From contig NZ_JAUSTJ010000003.1 in NCBI RefSeq assembly GCF_030812785.1, positions 310,001 to 374,000 of the forward strand: DNA of 64,000 nt, written 5' to 3'. Made by a program: the position numbers and the translations under genes. Shown in pieces: positions 34,899 to 42,560 of this stretch. The notes beneath the pieces are model-generated. The model ran no database searches. It was not told where the DNA came from and saw only the letters and a program-made list of their open reading frames with translations. Position 1 is the stretch's first letter. Every line of letters starts with the position of its first letter. The stretch comes from Sphingomonas kyeonggiensis. GTDB lineage: Bacteria; Pseudomonadota; Alphaproteobacteria; Sphingomonadales; Sphingomonadaceae.

Positions 34899-35456
34899 TT
34901 GAGGGAAATCGCATCGAAGGGGCAGCTGAGGCTCGCCTATCTGCGATGGGCCGTGGTCACGGTGCCGTTCATCCTGCTGCTCGGCTTCACCTCCGCGCGG
35001 CTCGCGCCTTCGGGCAGCGAAAATCCCTGGTTCGTGCGGCTGGCCAAGCCCGCGATCATGCCGCCCGAATGGGCGTTCCCCGCCGCCTGGACGACGCTCT
35101 ACATCCTGATGGGGCTGGCGCTGGCGATGATCATCAACGCGCGCGGATCGACGCTGCGCGGCCCGGCGCTCGTGGTGTTCGCGGTGCAGATGGCAGTGAA
35201 CCTCGCCTGGTCGCCGGTGTTCTTCGGCATGCACCAGGTAGTGGCCGCGCTGGCGATCATCGGCGCGCTGTTCGTGCTGGCGCTGATCACCTTCCTCCTC
35301 TTCGCCCGCATCCGCACCCTGGCGGCGCTGTTGCTGGTACCGTATCTGGCCTGGATCGCCTTTGCCGGCGTCCTCCTCTATCAGATCCACGAGCTCAACC
35401 CGAACGCCGGAAGCCTTGTATCCGCGCGCCCGGCTGACGAAATACAGATCAAGTGA
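34899..35456 (+). CDS. TspO/MBR family protein
   Basis: 185 residues with five membrane helices, of the tryptophan-rich sensory/translocator family that binds porphyrins and steroids. Conserved segments are NPWFVRLAKPAIMPPEWAFP, WTTLYILMG and NLAWSPVFFG. The TTG start at 34899 is chosen because GGAGG lies five bases upstream (34889-34893). In bacteria, roles include tetrapyrrole handling and stress responses. Next to it lies ubiK, unrelated in function. Confidence 0.9.
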   Translation: MREIASKGQLRLAYLRWAVVTVPFILLLGFTSARLAPSGSENPWFVRLAKPAIMPPEWAFPAAWTTLYILMGLALAMIINARGSTLRGPALVVFAVQMAVNLAWSPVFFGMHQVVAALAIIGALFVLALITFLLFARIRTLAALLLVPYLAWIAFAGVLLYQIHELNPNAGSLVSARPADEIQIK

Positions 35457-35474
35457 TCGCGTAAGGAACGAGAC

Positions 35475-35786
35475 ATGCAGACCGACAACCGCCTGTTCGA
35501 CGATTTCGTGAAGTTCGTGAACGGCGCGGCCGGCACGCTGGCCGGCGTCGCCCGCGAGACCGAAGGCGCCGCGCGCGAGCGCGCCCGCGAGTGGATCGGG
35601 GGCATGGACTTCGTCAGCCGCGAGGAATTCGAGGCGGTGAAGGCGATGGCCGTGGCCGCGCGCGACGAGAATGACGCGCTTGCCGCGCGCCTCGCCGCGA
35701 TGGAGGCACAGCTGGGCGGCGGAAAGCCCGCCGCGGCTGCTCCCAAGGCGGCCAAATCGCCTAAGAAGCCTACGGGACAAGCATAA
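35475..35786 (+). CDS. ubiK: UbiK (BMFP) accessory factor of ubiquinone synthesis
   Basis: 103 residues. The BMFP-type core LFDDFVKFVNGAAGTLAG and DFVSREEFEAVKAM, then a heptad-like coiled coil (ARDENDALAARLAAMEAQL), ends in a Pro/Ala/Lys-rich tail. UbiK forms trimers and helps the Ubi complex make coenzyme Q under aerobic conditions. It follows tspO by 18 bp and is probably on the same transcript. Confidence 0.88.
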   Translation: MQTDNRLFDDFVKFVNGAAGTLAGVARETEGAARERAREWIGGMDFVSREEFEAVKAMAVAARDENDALAARLAAMEAQLGGGKPAAAAPKAAKSPKKPTGQA

Positions 35787-35892
35787 ACACCTTGTCCACA
35801 GCTTTTGCGCAGGGTTGCGAACCCTGCGCTTGTGCGGGCCCGGTGCGGTTGGCAGATTCTGGCCAAGCAATCCGGCCCCAGTGGAGAAACTG

Positions 35893-36393
35893 ATGCTCGA
35901 CGAAGCGGAATTCGACCGCGACGACGCAGCCCCTATCGACATGCTCGAAAGCTATTTCGCCGCGCATGGCTGGACCCACAGCCGCGAGGACGACGAGATC
36001 GTGGCGAAGGTCAAGGGAAGCTGGACGGAGTATGAGCTTCGCGCGATCTGGCGCGAGGACGACGGCGTGCTGCAGTTCCTCGCCTTCCCGGACATCCGCG
36101 TGCCCGACGAGCGCCGCGCGGCGGTCTACGAGACGATCGGCCTGGTCAACGAGCAGCTGTGGATCGGCCATTTCGAGCTCTGGTCGCAGAGCGGCATCCT
36201 GCTGTTCCGTCACGCCGCGATGATCGACGGCGACGAGCCGACGCTCAGCCTCAACCAGGCCGAGCTGCTGGTCGAGAGCGCGATTGACGAGTGCGAGCGC
36301 TTCTACCCCGTGTTCCAGTTCGTGCTTTGGGGCGGCAAGACGCCGGCCGACGCGCTGGCCTCCGCGCTCATCGAAACCCAGGGCGAGGCGTGA
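35893..36393 (+). CDS. YbjN-domain protein
   Basis: 166 residues, no signal. The YbjN fold (type III secretion chaperone-like) covers most of the length: DMLESYFAAHGWTHSREDDE at the start, VNEQLWIGHFELWSQSGILL in the centre and AIDECERFYPVFQFVLWGG near the end. Characterised members affect motility and stress responses in E. coli; the mechanism is unclear. The intergenic region to proC carries repeat E. Confidence 0.86.
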   Translation: MLDEAEFDRDDAAPIDMLESYFAAHGWTHSREDDEIVAKVKGSWTEYELRAIWREDDGVLQFLAFPDIRVPDERRAAVYETIGLVNEQLWIGHFELWSQSGILLFRHAAMIDGDEPTLSLNQAELLVESAIDECERFYPVFQFVLWGGKTPADALASALIETQGEA

Positions 36394-36418
36394 GCGCCGG
36401 ACTGGCGAAATTCTCCTG

Positions 36419-36495
36419 CTCCCCGGCGAACGCCGGGGCCCAGGGTCACAAGCGACACGGCAGAGAAACCCTGGGCCCCGGCTTTCGCCGGGGAA
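36419..36495. repeat. Palindromic intergenic repeat, copy E
   Basis: Arms CCCCGGCGAACGCCGGGGCC and complement continue through CAGGGT/ACCCTG. Loop about 25 bp. Shares the paired-arm design with copies A-D but uses a CCCCGGCGAA arm; lies between YbjN and proC on the same strand. Confidence 0.75.
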
Positions 36496-36520
36496 CGGCT
36501 TCGTCTGGCACTCATAGGAA

Positions 36521-37306
36521 ATGACAATCTCTAGTCTCTGGCTGGTCGGTTGCGGCAACATGGCCGGCGCGATGCTGCGCCGCTGGATCGAAGCGGGGAC
36601 GGTGGATCCCGCGCAGGTCTTCGTCGTCAACCGCCAGGACCGCGACCTGCCCGAGGGCGTGCGCCAGGGCCGTGAATTCCCCGAAGGACCGCTGCCCGAC
36701 GCTGTGATGCTGGGCATGAAGCCGCAGCAGATCGACGAGATCGCCGCGACGCACGGCGCCCGCATCGCCGGCGTGCCCCTGCTGATCTCCATTCTCGCCG
36801 GCGTCGAGCTGGCCTCGCTCGCCGACCGGTTCCGGGCCGGTGCGATCGTCCGCGCGATGCCGAACCTGCCGGTGGCGATCGGCAAGGGCGTGGTCGGGCT
36901 GGCGGGCGACCGGAGTGACGCCGTCGACGCGCTGATGCAGCCGCTCGGGCTGGTCGAATGGGGCGACGAGGCGGCGCTGGACCGGCTCGGCGTGCTCGCC
37001 GGCTGTGGACCGGCCTTCGTCTATCGCTTCATCGACGCGCTTGCCTCCGCCGGCGTGTCGATCGGTTTCGGCGAGGAGCAGGCGCTGCGCCTTGCCGTCG
37101 CCACCGTCGAAGGGGCGGGGCTGCTCGCTGCCCAGGCCGATGCGCCGCCGTCCGTGCTCGCCGACCGGGTCGCCAGCCCGGGCGGATCGACCCGCAAGGG
37201 GCTCGACGTGCTCGACGCCGACGACGCGATCAAGGCGCTGCTTCGCGCCACGCTCGACGCATCGGCGCGCCGGAGCGCCGAAATGGCCGCCGCCGCCCGC
37301 CGCTGA
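36521..37306 (+). CDS. proC: Pyrroline-5-carboxylate reductase
   Basis: Last step of proline synthesis: reduces pyrroline-5-carboxylate with NAD(P)H. 261 residues, as usual. A Rossmann motif (LVGCGNMAGAM) is at 7-17, the VMLGMKPQQ loop near 66, and the C-terminal helix bundle holds LAGCGPAFVYRFIDAL and ASPGGSTRKGLDVLD, the substrate-binding signature. ATG 36521 is the first in frame. Not linked to other proline genes here. Confidence 0.95.
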   Translation: MTISSLWLVGCGNMAGAMLRRWIEAGTVDPAQVFVVNRQDRDLPEGVRQGREFPEGPLPDAVMLGMKPQQIDEIAATHGARIAGVPLLISILAGVELASLADRFRAGAIVRAMPNLPVAIGKGVVGLAGDRSDAVDALMQPLGLVEWGDEAALDRLGVLAGCGPAFVYRFIDALASAGVSIGFGEEQALRLAVATVEGAGLLAAQADAPPSVLADRVASPGGSTRKGLDVLDADDAIKALLRATLDASARRSAEMAAAARR

Positions 37307-37367
37307 CCGGAACGCCCGCGCGCCTGCTCCGTTGTTGCCTCCGATAGCGAAACCTCGGAGGCGTAGC

Positions 37368-37976
37368 ATGACGACCACCACCGCGACCCGTGACAAGAGC
37401 GGCCGCTTCACCGGATCGAAGCGCACCAGCGCGACCAGCAATCTCGGCGTGATCGCCGGCGCCGCCGCGGGCGGCATGGCGCTGGGCGTGCTCGCGCTGC
37501 TCGGGCGCAAGGCGGTGGTCCAGGCGCCGACCGCGCTCGCCGGCAATTGGGACGAGGCGCTCGCCACCGAGCATGAGGCGACCCGCAAGGTGTTCGACCA
37601 GATCGAGGCGACCGACGAGCGCTCCACCACCAAGCGCAACCTGCTGCTCGCGCATCTCAAGCACGCGCTGATGAAGCATGCGGTGGAGGAGGAGAACGTC
37701 ATCTACCCGGCGTTGCGCGAGGCCGGCCAGCGCGACGCCGCCGACGAACTCACCAAGGAACATGGCTATGTGAAGCAGTTTCTCTACGAGCTGGAGAACA
37801 CGCCCACGGCCTCGCCCGACTGGATCGCCAAGGTCCGCGAATTCCGCGCCGCGATCGAGGAGCATATGGAGGAAGAGGAGCTCCGCCTCTTCCCGATGCT
37901 GCGCGCCCAGCTGAGCGACGAGAAGAACAAGGCGCTGACGCTGTCGATGAACAAGGAAGGGTTCAAGGTGGCCTGA
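37368..37976 (+). CDS. Membrane-anchored hemerythrin-domain protein
   Basis: 202 residues. One hydrophobic segment (LGVIAGAAAGGMALGVLALL, about 26-45) anchors the protein. The following four-helix hemerythrin-like domain has His/Glu ligands in LATEHEATRKVFDQ, HLKHALMKHAVEEENVIYP, LTKEHGYVKQ and EEHMEEEELRLFP. A di-iron site would bind O2 or NO or sense iron. The basic Ser/Thr-rich N-terminus (about 1-24) is on the cytoplasmic side. Function in the cell unknown. Confidence 0.86.
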   Translation: MTTTTATRDKSGRFTGSKRTSATSNLGVIAGAAAGGMALGVLALLGRKAVVQAPTALAGNWDEALATEHEATRKVFDQIEATDERSTTKRNLLLAHLKHALMKHAVEEENVIYPALREAGQRDAADELTKEHGYVKQFLYELENTPTASPDWIAKVREFRAAIEEHMEEEELRLFPMLRAQLSDEKNKALTLSMNKEGFKVA

Positions 37977-38002
37977 GGCAATCGAAGGCGCGGCGGGAAA
38001 AG

Positions 38003-38014
38003 GATAGCGCTAAC
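38003..38014. promoter_or_regulatory. LacI-type operator upstream of the exported esterase
   Basis: GATAGCGCTAAC, centred on the CG of AGCGCT, 44 bp before the gene at 38058. Very close to GGTAGCGCTAAC at 52243, the operator over the TonB-receptor promoter. LacI-family hinge helices bind such central CpG palindromes. Confidence 0.55.
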
Positions 38015-38057
38015 AGTTGCTTGTCGACAGGCGGTGCCGTTTCGCTAGAGGAACGGC

Positions 38058-39299
38058 ATGCGCACGCTCCGTTTCCTGCTCGCCGCCAGCCCGCTCGTTC
38101 CGGCTCTTCTCCTCTCGGTTTCGCCGGTCCAGGCCGGGCCCGTCGCCGCCCAGACGCCGGTCGCCGCCATCGAGGCGTGGCTGGCCCGGCCCGATGCGGC
38201 GCGGCGGATCGACGATCCCGCGCTGGCCCGCCCGCTCAGCCGCGCCGAGGCGGACCGTGCGCTGGCGCTGCTCGGCGCCGAGCATCTGCGCGCGACTGCC
38301 GCACGCTATGCCGATGCGGTTGCCGCAAAGCAGATCACCATCGGCGACAAGACGCTGAAATGGGAAAGCAAGGTCTTCGGCAACGCGGCGCCGGGCAAGC
38401 GCAGCCTGTGGATCTCGATGCATGGCGGCGGCAATGCCGAGCCGGCGGTGAACGACCAGCAATGGCGCAACCAGATCCGTCTCTACGAGCCGGCCGAGGG
38501 CATCTATCTCGCCCCGCGCGCGCCGACCGATACGTGGAACCTCTGGCATGAGGGGCATATCGACCCGCTGTTCCAGGCGCTGATCGATGCGCAGGTGGCG
38601 GTCAACGGCGTCGATCCGGACCGCGTCTATCTGATGGGCTATTCGGCGGGCGGCGACGGCGTGTGGCAGCTGGCGCCGCGCATGGCCGATCGCTTCGCCG
38701 CGGCGGCGATGATGGCGGGGCATCCGAACGAATCCTCGGTGCTCGGCCTGCGCAACCTGCCCTTCGCGATCTTCATGGGCGGCGCCGACGCGGCCTATGA
38801 CCGCAACCGGATCGCCGCGGACAAGACCGCCGAGCTCGACCGGCTGCATGCCGCCGATCCGGACGGCTATGTCCATATGTCGCGGATCTATCCGGGCCTG
38901 CCGCACTGGATGAACCGCAAGGACGCCGAGGCGCTGCCCTGGATGGCCGGCTTCACCCGCAACCCCTGGCCGAAGCGCATCGTCTGGCTGCAGGACGACG
39001 TGACGCACGACCGCTTCTACTGGCTGCACATCCCCGACGCGGCGGCGGCCAAGGCGGGCGACCAGATCGTCGCTTCGGTGGAGGGGCAGGTGATCACCCT
39101 GACGGGCACCGTCCCGGCGGGCGCCGAGCTGCGACTGTCCGACCGGCTGCTCAACCTCGACCGGCCGGTGAAGGTGATCGTCAACGGACGGACGGTCCAT
39201 TCGGGCAAGGTCGCGCGGACCGGGCTGGCGATCGAGCAGTCGCTGCGCGAGCGGGCGGATATGGCTTCGGTGGCGACGGGGGTGGTACGGGTGCGGTGA
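38058..39299 (+). CDS. Exported alpha/beta-hydrolase (poly-3-hydroxybutyrate-depolymerase or feruloyl-esterase-like)
   Basis: 413 residues with a Sec signal (VSPVQA-G, about 27). The alpha/beta-hydrolase core has an oxyanion loop ISMHGGGNAEP near 122, the nucleophile GYSAGGDG (Ser about 195), an Asp in FMGGADAAYDR and a His in PGLPHWMN. The C-terminal 80 or so residues form a beta-sandwich appendage. Similar proteins release esterified phenolics or depolymerise polyesters. An operator like that of the glycan locus lies just upstream, so a glycan-linked esterase is favoured. Confidence 0.83.
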   Translation: MRTLRFLLAASPLVPALLLSVSPVQAGPVAAQTPVAAIEAWLARPDAARRIDDPALARPLSRAEADRALALLGAEHLRATAARYADAVAAKQITIGDKTLKWESKVFGNAAPGKRSLWISMHGGGNAEPAVNDQQWRNQIRLYEPAEGIYLAPRAPTDTWNLWHEGHIDPLFQALIDAQVAVNGVDPDRVYLMGYSAGGDGVWQLAPRMADRFAAAAMMAGHPNESSVLGLRNLPFAIFMGGADAAYDRNRIAADKTAELDRLHAADPDGYVHMSRIYPGLPHWMNRKDAEALPWMAGFTRNPWPKRIVWLQDDVTHDRFYWLHIPDAAAAKAGDQIVASVEGQVITLTGTVPAGAELRLSDRLLNLDRPVKVIVNGRTVHSGKVARTGLAIEQSLRERADMASVATGVVRVR

Positions 39300-39337
39300 G
39301 GGGCGGGGCCCAGTTGCAGCCATCATGCATCAAAAAG

Positions 39338-39370
39338 AAGCCCCGGCGCCGATAGGCGCTGGGGCTTTCT
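39338..39370. terminator. Bidirectional rho-independent terminator
   Basis: AAGCCCCGGCGCC-GATA-GGCGCTGGGGCTT, a 13-pair stem with one G-T wobble. CTTTCT follows on plus, and a CTTCTTTTTG tract on minus. It separates the esterase from the convergent dioxygenase gene and could serve both. Confidence 0.8.
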
Positions 39371-39388
39371 GCATAGGTCAGGCGAATT

Positions 39389-40240
39389 CTACTGTGGAAA
39401 CGGGGAGAGCGTGATCAGAATAACGTTCCGGAATGCCGGACGGCCGTTGGAGGAGCTCATGGGTACGACCTGGTGCATACCCTTCTTGCTGAGCAGGATC
39501 GCCTCGAATTCCTCAGTTAAATTGACCTTTTCCACCAGATCTCGCGGCCCGTTGGCAAGGATGTTCTCGCCACCGCTTATGTTGTGACTTAGTTCGGAAA
39601 GGATGACCGCCACATACTCTTCCTGATCGCGGTGTAGTCCGAGGGGGGAGGAATGCGCGATCATCGCGGCAACTGTGCGATAGGAAACCATGTGGACGCC
39701 GATCAATAGGCTATCCGCAAGGAAGAGGATTTGGTTTGTTAATTTTGCAACACTTAGGTTGAAGCGGATCAGTTCTCTGAGCGTACGGCTTTGCAAGACA
39801 AGGCGGTCCAGAGATACGAATTGCCGAAGCTTGTCGCCATCGTCCGCATTATACTGGCGCGTCTGGACATAGGGCATTGCAGGCAAGAGCGTGGCGGTGT
39901 GATCGCGAAGCTCAAGGGCGCTGTAGGCGCGCCACCGATTGCCCGGTTCTGTATCAATCTGGAGAGAGTCGCGGAAGGCTCGTCTAAGTTCGTGACTGTC
40001 ATCCAGCTGCGAGCGATCGTAATCGTCGGGCAGTATGTGAGCATATCCCTGAAGCGCGAAATCCTTAGCGGCGTTCCAAGCTGCTCGGCAGGGGGTTAGT
40101 TCGGATAATTCAATGTTATAAGGTTCAAAATTGGATGGAGCATTGTCGGCTCCAAAAACGGTAGAGTCCGGATCTCCATCATCAGAGTTCTTTTCGCCGG
40201 GCGGATGGAAATCCACCGAAGCAACATCGTGCGAAGGCAT
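39389..40240 (-). CDS. 2OG-Fe(II) dioxygenase family protein (PF10014 type)
   Basis: 283 residues, soluble. The Fe(II) facial triad is visible as H203 and D205 (LGLHRDQEEYVAV) and H256 (KKGMHQVVP), with R267/R271 for 2-oxoglutarate in GRPAFRNVILIT. This matches the family that includes free-amino-acid dioxygenases such as isoleucine dioxygenase. The N-terminal 90 residues vary and may set substrate. GC is clearly lower than in flanking genes and the Shine-Dalgarno (AAAGGAGG) is strong: signs of recent acquisition. It stands alone, with no partner gene. Confidence 0.86.
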   Translation of the reverse strand: MPSHDVASVDFHPPGEKNSDDGDPDSTVFGADNAPSNFEPYNIELSELTPCRAAWNAAKDFALQGYAHILPDDYDRSQLDDSHELRRAFRDSLQIDTEPGNRWRAYSALELRDHTATLLPAMPYVQTRQYNADDGDKLRQFVSLDRLVLQSRTLRELIRFNLSVAKLTNQILFLADSLLIGVHMVSYRTVAAMIAHSSPLGLHRDQEEYVAVILSELSHNISGGENILANGPRDLVEKVNLTEEFEAILLSKKGMHQVVPMSSSNGRPAFRNVILITLSPFPQ

Positions 40241-40307
40241 TTTTGTCCTCCTTTGAAGCCACCCGATCTAAATAGAGTTCGGCGTGGGGAGCGGGACATT
40301 AGTTTTG

Positions 40308-40327
40308 CCTATATTGATGTCAATAGG
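40308..40327. promoter_or_regulatory. Dyad near the dioxygenase promoter
   Basis: CCTATATTGATGTCAATAGG contains the inverted pair TTGA/TCAA inside CCTAT/ATAGG, in an AT-rich 205-bp gap upstream of the dioxygenase. Candidate operator; the regulator is unknown. Confidence 0.4.
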
Positions 40328-40445
40328 AAGAATCGCTTTTATTTTCATGATTCAAGTATGATCGAGCGGCGCATTTTAAGAACCCGCGGTAAGTGTACTG
40401 GACAGGCTGAGAATGTGACGCAAGGTAGGCAATCGCATCCGGGCT

Positions 40446-41075
40446 TCATCTCCCCAACCGCTCCACATACCCACACAGCATATCCGCCAGCGCGTCGGAC
40501 CACGCCTCGATCTCCGCCTCGGTCCGCGGGGTCTCGGAGAAGCTGCTGCCGACTTCGCTGAAGGTCATCTTGATCAGCCGGCCCGCCAGCATCCGCTTGT
40601 CGTCCGGCACGTCGGGCAGGGTCTCGCGCAGGAAGGTGCGGAAGATCTCGGCATTTTCCGCCTTGGCGGCGATCGCCTCGGGGGCGTCTCGGTAGAGCGG
40701 GGCGGCGTCGCTCAGCGCGGTGCGGATCGCCGCTTCCTCGCATTCGGAGCGGATGAAGGCGTGGACCAGCCGGCGCAACCGGGCGAGGGGCGGGGTGGCC
40801 CGGTCCTCGAGGATGCCGCGGAGCAGCGCGGAGGTGCGCTGCCATTCGTCGCTCTGCAGGCGGAACAGGATCGCCGCCTTGTTGGGGAAATACTGGTAGA
40901 GCGAGCCGACGCTCACCCCGGCGCGCTCGGCGACTCGCGCGGTGGTGAAACGCTGCGCGCCTTCCTTCGTCAAAACCTGAACAGCGGCGTCGAGCACCGC
41001 CTCGACCAGCTGGTTCGAGCGGGCCTGCTGGGGGCTCTTCCGCGAGGCGACGCGGGTGGTCCGGCGGTCGGTCAT
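40446..41075 (-). CDS. TetR-family transcriptional regulator
   Basis: 209 residues. A canonical TetR DNA-binding domain spans about 20-70, ending FTTARVAERAGVSVGSLYQYFPNKAAIL. The ligand domain (about 75-205) has no recognised inducer motif. It is divergent from the O-methyltransferase with a 96-bp gap containing CGAACTAGTCG (about 41110-41120), a possible operator. Likely represses the methyltransferase gene and itself. Confidence 0.9.
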   Translation of the reverse strand: MTDRRTTRVASRKSPQQARSNQLVEAVLDAAVQVLTKEGAQRFTTARVAERAGVSVGSLYQYFPNKAAILFRLQSDEWQRTSALLRGILEDRATPPLARLRRLVHAFIRSECEEAAIRTALSDAAPLYRDAPEAIAAKAENAEIFRTFLRETLPDVPDDKRMLAGRLIKMTFSEVGSSFSETPRTEAEIEAWSDALADMLCGYVERLGR

Positions 41076-41171
41076 CTGGGCTCTCCGCCAATGCGAATAG
41101 TCAAAGCTGACGAACTAGTCGTATTTTCCGGTCCAGCAGGCAAGCCCCTGCTTCCACATGGAGAACCCCAG

Positions 41172-41837
41172 ATGACGACGCTTTCCGGCGCCCCCGTGGC
41201 GCCCCTGCTCGCGCGCCTGTTCGCCGAGGTCGATGCCAACCCGCCGGCGCAGAGCCCGGCCTTTGCCGGCACCACCGCCGAGCAGCATCGCGACATGATG
41301 CGCAGCAAGACCCAATATCGCGACTTCTATGCGAAGCTCGCCGATTTCGCCCTGCCGGTGACGCCCGAGGTGGGCGGGCTGCTCTACATGCTGGCGCGGG
41401 CGACGCGTGCCACCTCGATCGTCGAGTTCGGCACGTCGTTCGGCCTGTCGACGCTCCACCTCGCGGCGGCGCTGCGCGACAATGGCGGCGGCCGGCTGAT
41501 CACCAGCGAGTTCGAGCCGAAGAAGCTGGCGCGTGCCCGGGCGAACCTGATCGAAGGCGGCCTGGCCGACCTGGTCGAGTTCCGCGAAGGCGATGCGCTG
41601 GAGACGCTGGCGGTCGATCTGCCCGAGACGATCGACCTGGTGCTGCTCGACGGCGCCAAGGCGCTCTATTCGGACATTCTCGACCGGCTCGAGAGCCGGC
41701 TGCGTCCCGGCACGATCCTGATCGCCGACAATGCCGATTACTGCCCGGAATATCTGGAGCGGGTCGGTTCTGTGGCGAACGGGTACATGTCGATGCCGTT
41801 CAGCGACGAGGTGGAGCTGTCGATCCGGCTGCTGTGA
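41172..41837 (+). CDS. Class I SAM O-methyltransferase (methyltransferase-24-like)
   Basis: 221 residues. The catechol/caffeoyl-CoA O-methyltransferase-like fold is visible: SIVEFGTSFGLSTLHLAAAL (motif I), then ITSEFEPKKLARARANL, and IDLVLLDGAKALYSDIL (motif with metal/SAM Asp). NADNADYCPEYL is near the end. It probably methylates a phenolic or other small acceptor. Divergent partner of the TetR gene. Confidence 0.85.
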   Translation: MTTLSGAPVAPLLARLFAEVDANPPAQSPAFAGTTAEQHRDMMRSKTQYRDFYAKLADFALPVTPEVGGLLYMLARATRATSIVEFGTSFGLSTLHLAAALRDNGGGRLITSEFEPKKLARARANLIEGGLADLVEFREGDALETLAVDLPETIDLVLLDGAKALYSDILDRLESRLRPGTILIADNADYCPEYLERVGSVANGYMSMPFSDEVELSIRLL

Positions 41838-41842
41838 AAATC

Positions 41843-41997
41843 CTCCCTCGCGAAGCGGGGGAGGGGGGCCGCGCCCGCAGGGCGTGGTGGAGGGGGCATA
41901 TCCGCGAGCGACGTCGCAGTTGGTGAGGGGCGAACCCCCTCCACCACGCGACTGCGTCGCGCGGTCCCCCTCCCCCGGAGCTGCGCTCCGAGGGAGG
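41843..41997. repeat. Large palindromic intergenic repeat, copy G
   Basis: A 155-bp unit with outer arms CCTCCCTCG.../...CGAGGGAGG and inner arms GTGGTGGAGGGGG/CCCCCTCCACCAC around a loop of about 40 bp. It lies between the convergent O-methyltransferase and MarR genes. Same class as copy F; similar units are common between sphingomonad genes. Confidence 0.75.
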
Positions 41998-42007
41998 AAT
42001 TGGAACC

Positions 42008-42493
42008 CTAACGCCCCAGCATCGCCACCACCTGCTTCTCGCTCTCCGGCACCAGCCCTTCGAGCACCGCCCAGAAGCCGCCGACCGCGCCCGGCCCGGC
42101 GCTCGAATAGGCCGCCGCCATCTTGCTGCGCAGCGCGTCGAACAGCTCGCCTTCCAGCTTGGCACCGGCCGGGGTGAGGCGCAGCAGGCGCTGGCGGCGG
42201 TCCTTGTCGCCGGTGCGCGTCTCGACGAAACCGCGGTCGCCCAGCTCGGTCAGCACCCGGCCGAGCGATTGCTTGGTGATCGACAGGATCGCGAGCAGCT
42301 CGCTCACCGTCAGGTCCGGCTTGCGGGCGATGAAATAGAGCGCGCGGTGATGGGCGCGGCCCAGGCCCTGCTCGGCCAGTCCGGCATCGATCGAGCGGGT
42401 CAGATGGGCGTACCCGAAATAGAGCAGTTCGACGCCGCGCCGGATCTCGGGCTCGCGCAGGAACAGCGGGGATGCAGGAATTGGGGCAGCCAT
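42008..42493 (-). CDS. MarR-family transcriptional regulator
   Basis: 161 residues. A winged helix spans about 35-110 (RAHHRALYFIARKPDLTVSE, then ITKQSLGRVLTELGDRGFV and the wing GDKDRRQRLLRLT). ATG 42493 gives the short N-terminus with the first dimer helix. It is divergent from ilvE with 67 bp between starts, so it may regulate branched-chain amino acid transamination or only itself; the sequence does not decide. Confidence 0.88.
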   Translation of the reverse strand: MAAPIPASPLFLREPEIRRGVELLYFGYAHLTRSIDAGLAEQGLGRAHHRALYFIARKPDLTVSELLAILSITKQSLGRVLTELGDRGFVETRTGDKDRRQRLLRLTPAGAKLEGELFDALRSKMAAAYSSAGPGAVGGFWAVLEGLVPESEKQVVAMLGR

Positions 42494-42560
42494 GTTGACG
42501 CTTTCTGCCACCGCGCCTAACCCGCTGCAAGCCGCTGTAGGCAGAGTCGGGAAGAGCAAG

